64,000 bases of DNA from Struthio camelus (taxonomy: Eukaryota; Chordata; Aves; Struthioniformes; Struthionidae), in NCBI RefSeq assembly GCF_040807025.1, contig NC_090946.1, positions 80,660,641 through 80,724,640 of the forward strand. Direction: 5' to 3'. The position numbers were made by a program, and so were the translations under genes. The notes below the pieces were generated by a model, which made no database searches, was not told where the DNA came from, and saw only the letters and a list, made by a program, of their open reading frames with translations. Shown piece by piece: positions 48,762-60,700 of the stretch. Each line of letters opens with the position of its first letter. The stretch's first letter is position 1.

Positions 48762-48840
48762 TATTAGATTAGATTAGATTAGATTAGATTAGATTAATCT
48801 TCCTAGATTTTGAGGCTAGAAAGGGTCATGGGGAGAGGGG
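48762..48840 (-). mobile_element. CR1-type LINE 3' end, inverted, with an (AATCT)n tail
   Basis: A tandem AGATT run (about 48764-48796, 6-7 copies) is followed by CTAGATTTTGAGGCTAGAAA and GGGTCATGG. This matches, in reverse complement, the 3' end of an old amniote CR1 family (CCTTCTGGCCTTAAAATCTA). The pentamer run sits where the 3' tail microsatellite of a CR1 copy would be, so I read it as the element's tail. Confidence 0.5.
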
Positions 48841-51800
48841 GAATTAGTATGATAATATTCTGCAAAACCCCAGAAATGCAAGTATTCTTTCTGGGGTATC
48901 GCATCACTCCTCCTTTTCTTTACATACCCTTTTCTTTTACTTCTGCCTATACTGTGAGGGTACTGATGCCAACCTCTTTCTAGTCATGTCCTTCTATTGA
49001 AATGAAGCCGCACTCTGACAGGCAGGGCCACAAATAGCATTACAGCACCTTGAAAGCAGGACACATTTCTGCATTCAGAAGGAACCAGTGCTGGCTGGCT
49101 ATTGGCAGAAAGCCCACTGCTAGTTAATTGGAAAAAGAGTTTTGCATCAAGTTTGTAATTTTTCTTTAAACAAGCCTTCTAAAGTGGAGTGCTCAGCATC
49201 AAAGGATCAAGCAGAGCAGCACAGAAATCATCAGCAAGAGCATATAACTAGACAGAGGAAAGACTCCTCACCCTGGGTGACACAAGCAAGGGAGAAAACA
49301 CTTCCCAGGTTTTCTTCTTTGAGCACAGGGGAACATTTCTGCTTGCAACTTTAATGTTTTCCAGCTGAAGAGGATGCACAATGGTAGTATGGCAACAGGA
49401 AGGAGGAATCATCCTTGCCTAACCAAATATCTTTTCATTGACATCAGTGGGCCCTGAATCAGGCCACAAAAGTACACATGGCACATCAGAATGTTACATT
49501 TAACATCCCTCTCCCATTTCTTTCCCCAGAAGACCCTCCTCTGAATAGCCGCATTGCTAGATGGCGCTGATGGGTATTTACTTTCCTGGGCTGGGATTAT
49601 GATGGCAGGAACTTGCATGGAGCCCAAATTAAGCTTGAAATCCAAACTCTCTGAGGCTGAGAAAGTTTGAATCTCGTTCTGGGCCTCCATGCTCACTGCC
49701 AGTCAAATACTCAGAGAGTTTATCTTGAACGGTCACATAGAGACCTTTGACAAGTTTGTTGGAAACCACAAGGCATGGAATTCAGTAGTCAAGACTTGCA
49801 GATGCCAACTCTGCCCATAAACCGCAGAACCAGCTCACTTATAGATACCCAGAGTTCAGGAGTGTCTTAATATTAAGTAGGATTGGGACCAGCTCTCTCC
49901 CCAAGTAAGAACATATTTGTCAGAGCCAGGAATTTGGATGGGATTCATCACCCTTCTCTTTAGGCATCTCCAGCATAGGAACCTCCAGCTGAGCTGGTCA
50001 CAGAAAATCCCACAACAGACAGCAGAGGGAGGCAGGGCTTTGAGGGCGTTGAGTCCCCAGTGAGGGAACAAGGCTGACAGCTATCCAAGACTGAGAGAGA
50101 CAAAGGGACCATATACATGTTAGCACAAACCAGGAATGTGTGCGGTTCTCAGCCAGCTTATGAGATCTGCCATGAAAGTAGAAGCATATTTTAAATTTTA
50201 AAAAAACCTAAGCTGCTAGCCTGTTAGAAATGATGCCTGTGTAACCTTAGTGGAGTGCAACTCAGGTGACATTGACACAGTGCGTGAAATTTCACCACAG
50301 ACCAAAGAATTTCTGTTCATGACCACAGAAAGCCCAGATTTAGCATACAAAGTCAAACCTTGCCAGTCTCTAATTACAAACCCCATCAACAAAGACCCTC
50401 TCTATCTTGTCCCGCATTTCAAGTCACTACGGCAGTCCGAATCACAGGCCTGGGCCAGCCCTCCCACCTCTGCTGATGACAAGAAGCCCAGCATTGGGCC
50501 ACCAACCTGTTTTAAGTGACAATGAGAGATTTAACGGTGGCAACGTTACTCACTTTGGACACTTACTCATGAGTCCTGTTCTTTGCAGATATGTGTTGTA
50601 GTCATATATTTGTTTGCTGGTAGTGCCTTTAACAGGTGACTATGCGTTTGCTACACTCACTGTAATGGACATAACTTCCTTTTTTTTTGCTTTGGGAATT
50701 GTGAAATGCAAATACAGGGCTCCCAATACAATCACTAACACACTCATAGCCAAGCCACAGGGAGCTGTGGTGGGCAGAATGTGATCAGGTTGGACATGCT
50801 GGGTCACTTGCAAGGACGTACTTTGTCACGTTGTACTTTCCTTCACTACTCTCTCGTGGTGCCAATGGCTCCGAGGGTTTACACTGAGCTACCTGCAGAG
50901 TAAGGGCTGGCCAATCTTGCATCCTTTCTGCAAATTGAAATGGAAGCCTATTTCCACTAACCAAATATGGACTTACTCATCTCTTTGCAATAAAAAACAG
51001 ACTCATATTAATATGCTTTAAGGGAATAACTGAGTCAATGGTTCTGCAGTAAGAGCGCTCCTCTCTGTTCTTCAGAGGGTGTTCTCTCTGGCACACATAT
51101 CTGCATTTCTGTTGTGAAGAGCCTTGAACGACTTGCCCACACACTGCTTACCGAGGGTGCTGTAACTGCTGTGTAGGCTGATGCAAAATGTTCCTTCACC
51201 CACAGATCTTTGCCTGCCTCTGCCTTAAAATGCCACCGAGAAACCTGAGCAAGAAAGAGAACCTTCTGTCCTAGAAGTCCACTCCAGCATATACCTTTCT
51301 CACTTGCAGCTAGCCAAGGTAACTCTAGGCCAGAAACAAGCATCTCAAAGCAAAGCATGCTCCTCTGATGGAGCTCACTCTTATTAGCAAATCCCCTCTG
51401 TGAAATCAGGAGGGAAGAAGGATCTCTAAGTGATCATGAAGCAGCTTTCACTATAATCATGACAAATGCTTTCTTCAGCCGGAACAGAAACCCTGCAGGG
51501 AGGTGGTGATTATCACACTTACCGTTTCCTTGAGCACTTTTCCTGGAGAGCACTATCAGAGTCATTTTTAGGTCATCCTGGTGTGTGCTGGGCTTGAAGT
51601 AACCAGCTAGCAGTCAACTCTAGCTGACTGAGGTATGGTTGAGAACTTCAGGGATCCAATATCCATCTGTGCCCCAACCTGGGCTAGGAAATAACACATA
51701 GGTATTTGATACCCTCAAACACAAGCTAGCTTCTTTTCAACCCAAACACAGAGATGCCCAGCCAGAGAGGTCAAACTGAGCGCTGAGAAGGCTGCTGTAT

Positions 51801-54800
51801 AATCCAACCTCTGCTGCAGAGTTAGTCTGAAAACATCCTGGGTATTTGTTTGACATTCAGAGGAAAGGCGTGATGAAATTATATGCTGTATGTCAGCATG
51901 CTTCCACTGCTGAGGGTAGGATCTCCAGCCCACAAGGGCAAAAAATGCATGGTGGGGGGAAGAGTCTGAGGATTAAACATCAAACACAGGAAAAGTGGGA
52001 CCTAAGGGTTTCTATTAAGTCATCTAAATCAGAGGCCAAAGAGATGAGAGATTTTGATAAAATGTGACCATAAAGGAGTAGTACTTCCTGTGGTCAGTCT
52101 TGCTCCTCATTTTCATGTATTTGTGCTTTTGTCCCACATCTAAAACAGCACAGTCTGCTGCATGCTGTTGTAATCAAAACCCAATCTTAAACAAATAAAC
52201 AGACGATAAAATACTCTCCAATAGAAACTGTTTAATTTTCTTAGTAATATAATGCAGTGCAATGATACCAGGGAGGTGATCTGTCACATTGTCATGAAGG
52301 TGAGCTCCAGTCTTTAGCAAAATTTATCATAACTGCAGTGTTCAGGAGGCAAATGCATTCTTTTCCCTGGCAGGGGCTGAATTACAGCCCAATTAATCCA
52401 CCGCCTCCTGGAGGCAGCTCCTGCACAGACATACAGCACTCTCATGCCACTTGCTACAGTTTTTTCAGCAGCAGCGTCTCATACTTGGCTTGTTTGTCTA
52501 CGGATTACATTATGATAATGTCAAGCTTGATCATTTCCAAGTCTTATTCATAAAGCGTTTGTTATGTTTAAGCAGAAATATGGTGCACATCAGTACTGTA
52601 TGTACTGAACTCTCTTTAAGGGCCAATTTCCCCAAGTTCAAAACAGGTATGAGCTGGCAGAAAAATCTCAGCAGACAACGTGTATAATAAGGGGAACAGT
52701 TTAAGGATGTTTTTTTACCAACCCACCACAAGCTTGCTGTGGAGAGGGAAGACCAGGCTTGCTTTAAACAGCCGGATATACAGGGGTTGGGAAATAAGCC
52801 AGATTAGAAAGGCTAGGCACCTTCAGGGGCAAGTCAGCCTCACCTCCCACAGGTCTGCTGCAGAGGAGGGGTGATCCGCATTCCCAGGGCTCCTGTTGGC
52901 TGAAAGGGATCGTGGGCAGCTCCCCAGAGCTGGCACCAAGTCTTTCTGCTGTGACCGGTGGGATCTGTTTGCTGAGCACATGTTTTACACCACAGCCCCT
53001 GCATTGCCAGAGCTGCTGTGTGTCCTGTGGAACCAAGCAGGGACCTGTTCTCAGCTCCTCTGCAGTGCCTGGGGATGGCCTGGGGAGCAAATCCCCCTGC
53101 AAGCCCGTACAGAGGTGGCTCAGCATGGGAAGCTGGACACTTGCATGCGAAGCAGGCACTGGAGACTATGAAAATGAGAAGGGGAGACAGGGTGGCTGGG
53201 AAAGGGCTGTGGGAACAGCACAGGTCACCGAATGAAGAGCAGGGAACCCAGGACCAATGGCTCAGGCTTGACATCCTAATTTGTAGTACTTGTCACCACC
53301 ATGCGCGCATGGGCGCGTGCAACTGGCTGCCTGTGCTGGCACCAATAGTCGGCGGCAAGCCTGTTGGTCAATGAACAACCCTCCAAAAAGCAGCAGCCGC
53401 AGAGAAAATCCACCCTAATGAAGTGCTTCCCTGCAGTAATTGGATTTCCACCGTAGACAAAGTCATTATGCTGATTGTCCTTGCGCTTTTGAAGATGAGA
53501 CAATGCCAGTGAGCGGCTGCTTTGGCTGATGGACCCATTTACATATCTCTGCGGCGGGGAGCCAAGCAGAGGCATTCCCTGTGCAGCAGAGTAGGGGCAT
53601 GCGTACGAGGCGGCCATGGGACTCCAAATGCTCACAGCTCTGCTCCAGAATATGGACTGGGGGAAAGGCTGTAAAGGTATTTACGTGGCAGTGATACCTG
53701 GTCTGCCCGTGTCGTCAGCCCTGGCACACATCAGAGGACTTTCTAAGAGTGCATGTCTCAGCTACAGTGGTGTTACTGGTATAGCCTACCCCCCACAAGC
53801 TAAGCAACAGGCAAGTCCCAGTCTGTGGCTGTGGAGCTGCGTGGCAAAGGACAGGCAGCATCCAGTGTCGGGAATGCAAAGATGCCCAGAACAAGAAAAT
53901 ACTAGCTCTGGAGGCTCATTTTTCTCATCCATGGCGGAGAATCAGCCATCACTTCTGCAGTGCCCCTGCCCATTGGTGAAACCTCATAGTAAGGGAAGGC
54001 TTTTTCCATTTTCTATTTCTATTACTCTTTATATTTCTAATTTTTATTGTTATGTGTACCCCAGCAGCAGCCACAGCCACAGCCGTGTTTAGGTATGACC
54101 CTGGCTTATGGTAGGGGCCAGTCCTTCCCAGCAAGTCTGCAGTCTCCAGACACAAGCGATGGAAGAAGCAGCGAGGGAAGGTTATGTACTGAAGATGTGT
54201 GTCAGTAGCAGAGTGAGAAATAGACCCTAGTCCCTCTTTGAGTTCTCCACAGAGCTTGCTGGCTGTGGAGACATAGGCTGACCTGGTGCCATCAAGGGAA
54301 AACAGGTGAAGACAATTTCATGGCACTCTGGGAATACCTACAGTTCAAACTGGGGGCTTGAGTGGGGCTTTGTCATCACGGTTCGATCAACAGTACATCT
54401 CTTCCTGTGCCATCTCCTCCTCCTTTTGTTTTTAAGGTTCTTTAGTCACGTATGAAAATGTCACGCTATAAAAAACTCACAGAACAAAAACAAAAGCCCA
54501 AGTGAAAAGAAAAATACAATTGCAGTTCTAAGATTACTTTTCAGGTTGGCTGTGACCGAAATCCTTTCAGCAGGTCTCAGAAGAACCAGAAATCACATCA
54601 GTATTGCTGTTAAGCCCAGGACTTAAAACTGGAAACAGAAAATAACACTATTTGACTCCAAAATGCCCAGTTAGACTGGGGAAAGAAGAAATAAAATGAA
54701 TCTAAATTGCTGATTTGAATCAACATTTAAATCAACAAGCGACCAGCCTTGGTTTAAACAACTGAGAGATCTTGTTTTGCATTTATATTTTATTTCTTGC

Positions 54801-57349
54801 TAGAAAGAGTTTATCATAATCAGTAATACAGCTGATGAAACACAATAATCAGGAAGCACACCAAACTTCTGCTCCATGAGCACTTCTGTTTGCTGGCAGG
54901 AAAAGTGTGTTCAACTAAAACACACCTACTGAAGCATTCCTGTACTTCCGCATGCGTTTGTTCTGCATTTGTGCGGTAAGTGAAGAAACACTGTCTGTCC
55001 CTATGGGTGCGTTTGTCTCTCTTTTCCCAAATCCCATCTTTTGTCCACTTTCAACCGAGCTGTCAGAGTGCTGAGGCCTCAAAGCTATTGTGTTCCTCCA
55101 AGGGTCATGAAACCATGAAGTTGGACAGAAGAGGGACAGAGCCAGTGAAGGAAAAGCTGCTACATGAGTTCAGCCCTTGTGAGGTGCCAGAATATCCACA
55201 AAACCCAAACCAGGCTTCCTTGATTTGGAGTAAAGTCTTGCCATGGCAGGGGCATTGCTTGGATACGGCTGCTGCTGCAAATCTTGAAGGCAGGAGTAAA
55301 ACTCACATGGCTCTTTCTTTGCTACCCTGTTTCTGCTCCCCACACCCTTAGGAGTAGAGCTAGGCGGGGGCATGGATATGCAACTCTGCACACAGCTGTA
55401 AGGAAATCTCCAGCCTTCAGCCTAACCCAGATTTCTGCCTCACTAAAACCTCCAGATTTTCCAACAGGGGGACATGCCTTGCCTGCAGGACCTATGTAGA
55501 AGAGGCCATGACATGCCAGTGACACATGCACAGGAGCTGTACCCTGGCAGTGCCTGGGGCAGAGGGAGGCCCTACAGGCTGTGAACTGGTGACTGGGACT
55601 GCTGCAACCATTAGGCTGCTCAGCACCATGCCGCAGGGTGCAGTGCGGAGCTGGGAAAGTGGAAATGGCCAAACGCCATTCCCTCCCCACTGCTGTAGGG
55701 CTTTGATGACACAGATTGTTCATTGTTACTTGTAACACACAACCAGGAGCCAGGCAAGAAGGTTCAGAGAAGCCAAAGGGAGCTCACTGATGCTGACACA
55801 GCAGCATTGAATGGCTTCAGGATGCCACGGGGGCCAAATATATAAATGAGTCACAGAAAGGATTAGAAAGACGGGCTCCTTGGTGGCTATCGAACACAAT
55901 GGTCCACAATCTGCTGCCAGCTCCGCAGGTCCCTGCATTGCCAGGGAAGGATCAGATCAGAGCTGCATTCTTTCTTGTGTCCTTTGCCCAGATCCCAGAC
56001 TGCTGGCTGTGGTCAAAGACAAGACACCAGGGAGGCAGATCTCTGCACTGACCCCTGCAGCCATCCTTATGTCCCCCAAGTTAAGCTGATCCCATCTCTT
56101 CCTTGTACAGCCCTTAATGCCCCAGCTCCTTTCATTCCCAGGGCTTTTCCCTGTTTCAAGGAAGACAGTGAGGGGCTCAGTGCTGGCATGGCCGGGTTCT
56201 CATCTCGGCTCAGCAGGGAGGCCATGGCTCGCCACCCTGTCTCACTTGTCTTCTCCCTGGTCTGCCAAGGAGTCCCCTTCATGCCCATGGCCCAAGGCCA
56301 GCAGGCAGAGCAGCAACCCCTGCACACAGCCAGCTGGCAGCTGGCAGGGGCTTCATAAACCTCGTGGCGCCGGAGGAGACAGGCAACTCATTTCACCTCC
56401 ATCCCAAGTGCTCTAAAGGACTGTGTCCTTGTGATGCTGGTACAGAGCCAGGTCTCTCTGCTGTTAAAGCGGCATCAGAGCTCATGCAAAGGGAAGCAGG
56501 GCCAGCCCCAAAAAAATGCTGCCTGAGAGTTTTTGGTGTAGAGGCCAGGTTTTAGGCAGGATTTGGGGTTGCCCAAGCCCATGCGGGTTGATCTTTTCCA
56601 CTGGACAAGAGCAACCTGGAGACGTGGGGCTGCATCCCTGTTACTGGGGCTGTGGGAGCGTGCCTGTGGATGCTCAGTGCCCCGGCACAGCAGGGCATGG
56701 CTACGGCCACAGGCCGGCTCTCCTGAGCCGTGGGCTGGCCGCTGTGCTTGGCCCCGTCACCTCTGCCTGTCCCGTGTACCATTGCAGTGAGGACAGGCAG
56801 ACAGGCTCGCCTGCCTGGAGAGCTGCCTACCCACCACAAGGCAAATGGGATTAGGAACTCAAATTGAAGTCCAGCTGCCAAGAAGGACAATATACTGATG
56901 CCAGGAGGAGTCTTTGAAGAAATCTGGGCTTTTGGCCACTGCTAGAGCAGTATACCTTGGTCGCAGTGTAAGGCGTGCTGTGCCTGCCGTAGGAGGAGTG
57001 CAGCACCTCACCAGCACACTATATACACTGTGCAATGTATAGCAAATCTGGGGAATTCCTTGCCAAAACACATTGGGAAAGCCAAAAGTTGACATGGGTG
57101 AGAAGGAGGACAGGCTGATATCTTAGAAGAAAAACCGCTTGGGATTTTGTAAACCGGCAAACCACATCCAGCTCATGAAACATTCCAGAGGCTGGGAGAA
57201 CACCTGGGGAATATATCATACATATTACCCTGTTCGGACAGCATGCTCTTAAGACCATGGCTGGAGACATGCTACACGGACCATGCGTTGAACTGTATGG
57301 CTGTTTCTCCGATCTTATTGCCCTCTTTGTTGCTGTTTGGCAACAGAGA
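48841..57349. other. Gene-free intergenic DNA
   Basis: No conserved coding exon, RNA gene or clear transposon was seen. Open frames near 52.8-53.6 kb and 56.1-56.8 kb occur on both strands in GC-richer DNA and carry no domain signature. Confidence 0.5.
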
Positions 57350-57792
57350 CCTTCCAAATGATGCTCTTAGAAGAGAACTACAGGAGAAGTCAGAAGAAAA
57401 CAGAAAGCTTAATACACGTGTGATGAGACAATGCAGAGGCAGCGTGATCCCGCTGCGCCATTCCCGGAGGGAAGAGGGATGTGGTAGAGACCTTTTTGAT
57501 CTAATAAGAGCGACACATAATGGTATCCAACAGTTTGAAGCCCAAGTCTGAAAAATTCAAGCTGGAAAGAAGATGCACATTTTTAACAGAGGCTAATGAA
57601 TCACTGCAATAGATTGCCAGGGAATGGGGTAAATTCTCCATCACACGGAGCCTTGCAGTCTCACCTGGCTCGAAAGGCAACGTTCTTCGGTCACAGCGCT
57701 GGGCTCAGCGCAGAACTGCTGGCTGGTTTTCGGTCCGTGTTAGGCAGAGCAGGCAAGACGCACAGCATGGCGCCTCTGCCTTTAAATCTAGG
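57350..57792 (+). mobile_element. CR1-type LINE 3' fragment
   Basis: The segment holds, in order, CAAGCTGGAAAGAAGATGCA (57559-57578), ATTTTTAACAGAGGCTAATGA, GGTAAATTCTCCATCAC (57628-57644), a TTTTCGGTCCGTGTTAGGCA segment (57727-57746), and a 3' end CCTCTGCCTTTAAATCTA (57773-57790). These follow the typical 3' order of an old amniote CR1 family as I remember it, including its terminus CTTCTGGCCTTAAAATCTA. It is diverged, and the 102-codon frame over its left half is not a gene. Confidence 0.6.
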
Positions 57793-60700
57793 ATATGTGT
57801 TTTCCAATAGGCAATTACAGAGCTGTTGTAGTATTGCTGGCCCTACCTCTTGAGGGAGAGAGCTACAAAGCCACTGTTTTTTTCATATTCTATTTGCACG
57901 GCTGTTCCCCTAATGCTTTTCCCTGGCTCCCCCCAAAAGAGAGCTAACATCAGCCTGTTACCTCACACTTCGAGAACTATAGATCTGAAACTAACGGGTT
58001 GCGCATATTCTGGCTTTGGTTAGTTCACCACTGAGACACATCTCTATTTGTTGGGTGACCCCAGATGCAAAATCATCATATATGAATATAGTGGAACATG
58101 GGCCAAGGGAATATACTTCCAACGCTGTCATTTAATTTATTCACAGAAATCGGGTTAATAAATAAATATATGCCAAGCCCCATCAGCCATTACACTCCAT
58201 GCATATTTCTCCATTTCTGCATCTGGATGTCTGACAGTTTGTCTACATGATCACCAAGATGAAAAACTCAAATTATTTGGCTTAGTCTCAAGAGCAGCCT
58301 CTATTTTTGCAGCCTGCAGTGGCAGCTCCCGATGAATTTTAATACGTTGTTAACAATGCATGCATTTTTTGTTGTTGTCAACGGAAGCGTGCGAAAGGAC
58401 AGGGTGGCATATACTTATTGCAAGATGCAAAAGGATTAATAATGTTTTCCAGACCTCGTGCGTGGCTGAACTGCGTAACAAGGTGGTTTACTCCCGTTCA
58501 GCTGTGCAGGCTGCAGAGGTGCATGCCAGCAGATCCGCGTGTTCCCCAACGCGGCGGGGGGCAGGAGGCCAGCAGGAGCTGTGCTCTCGCCTTTGAGCTT
58601 GTCCGACAATCCTTGCTGTGCCATCAGGTGGATAGGATTGCTCACTGCAAAAGCAAAAGGGTCTCATTCTCTACCCTGCTCTCCTCCAGCCAGGGAGCAC
58701 AGCCTTCTCCTGGGAAGTCCCTCTTCATCTTTGGCTCATGTTTTCCGCAGGAACTGGTGCTGAGTCCCCTACTTTGTAGCTGAGGTGTCCAAGCCACCAA
58801 ATAGGTATCACTGGGAGCTTACTAGCAATTCTGCACCCTGGGGTGAGTTTCCAACAGCTCTTGTCCCCACAGTGTCTTACCGCAGCCTTAGCAAGCAGCT
58901 TCCTGTAGGCAGCACTTGCTTTGCTCCAACATCACGCATGCTGGAGGGTTTGTGGCCACCGGGAGTCTGTGCAGAGCTGCGTGATGGATGTACACCCTGG
59001 ATAATTACCCACTGGAGGAAAGGAAGAGTGGGCTTCCAGCAGGGACAAGAAATGGGCACACGCCCAGGGATGACCGATGCTGCGATGACACCTGGCAGCA
59101 CTGCTGGGCAGCTCAAGTGGCAGTGGTACATGCGTGCAGGGGTGTCTGTCTGCCTGTCCAGTCAGGAAAGTTCCTCCAGAAGCTCCTCCAGGCCTGCGCT
59201 GAGATCAGTTTTGTGCTAGTGCCAAATGAGGGAGAGGACATGAGAAACCTGAAGATATCAGGAACAATGTCCCTGCCCTCAGGATGGAGGCTTGTGTGCG
59301 TCACTAAGCCCCAGGCACAGCCAAGCGCGTACCAGGCCCTGCTCCTGCTAACCTCTAAAGTGTCGATAGGGAATGAAAAGAGGGTTTGGAGGGAAAAGAG
59401 AGGATAGACAGAAGGCCCAGCTTTCAGCTGCATGTCGATGCTCTGCAGGGATACCAGGGCTGTGCGGTTCATGGGCTGGGGAAAGAGAGCTCTGGACATT
59501 TCCCGAGGGCTCGGAGCAGAGGGATGTGCATGTCCCGTGGGGCAGCAAAGGCCTCCCACATCCCTGCAGAGAGGACCTGTGTCTCCAAGTCACAGCCTAC
59601 CCTCAGAGTTACTTGTGCCCCTTTCTTAAGGCTGAGCCTAAAGCATCTCTCTTAGCTAAATAACTAAGAGAGCATCTCAGCCCACTGTTATCTATGGGGA
59701 AGCTGAGGCAGGCTTGCCCAGGGCTAGGCAGACCGTGGGTTCCTGATTTCCAGCCTTGCACTCATTGCTTTGGAGCAGGCAGCCTGCTGACCGGGAGCTG
59801 GAGGAGGAAGCTGTGCATCGCTTATATTTGATGTTGCTTGTGGAAAATGGGCACGCAGAGCAGAAGGAAAAGCATCCTTTTGTTTCAAAGTCTGAACAGG
59901 TAAAACTCAGGGCTGGCTGGCGGGTTTATATCAGGGAAGATGAAATGAGTCTTTTTCTGCAAGAAATCAAAAATTATTTCTGCCCCAGGCACCTACCTCG
60001 CCTGCAGGAGGGAAGGCTGTGTCGGGGAGACCTGGTCCTCATGGCAGTCATGGCCCGGAGGAAACGCTGGCAGTGCAAGGAGCAAACTGCAGGTCGTGGG
60101 ATACAGTAGGGCCTGTCTGAGGCTGGAACAGCTTTGGGTGGCTTCTGGGTGCTAGGTGGGAACTGCATGGAAATTCATCTAAATGCTTTTAATTTTAAAT
60201 TTAAAGAAAAACTAACACGTCTGACTTTCCAAAATCCCACCTCTAGCTCAGCTCCAACTAAAGGCACGTTAACAGCCTGCTTCATAGTCCTCATTTCTTT
60301 TCAGCCTAATCTTGTATGAAGTTGTAATCAAGAGCAGTGCAGCTGACTAGGTTTAAGTGACCTCCCAGGGGGGCACTACCTTTCAGATGCTAATAACGAT
60401 TTGCAGAAAGAATGTTACCTCAATCACTAGCAAAGCAGTTAATGGGAAAAGGCACAGACTATGTGTACCTGTTACAAAGACCTGCTAATGGGAATTTGGT
60501 TTGTTCATCCCATCTAATGTGCAAGGATGGCAGAATTTACCTAAAGGACTGTCCTGGCTGGATCAGACAGCAACGACTAAAACCTGGTGGACTGGATTTC
60601 AACCAGAAAGGAGTCAAAAGATCCTGGGATTTTGTTTTAACATGCTACAGGGCAAGATTTTACAGTGTAAATATAGCAGCTCTGCACCAAAGAGCCAAGG

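Noticed and set aside
54370..54390. GGTTCGATCAA, resembling a tRNA B box
   Set aside because: It does not match the GGTTCGANNCC consensus at the last positions, and no acceptor-stem pairing or A box was found around it.
57243..57551. 102-codon plus-strand frame with a coiled-coil-like centre
   Set aside because: It overlaps the CR1-like 3' fragment and ends within it. Best explained as repeat sequence.
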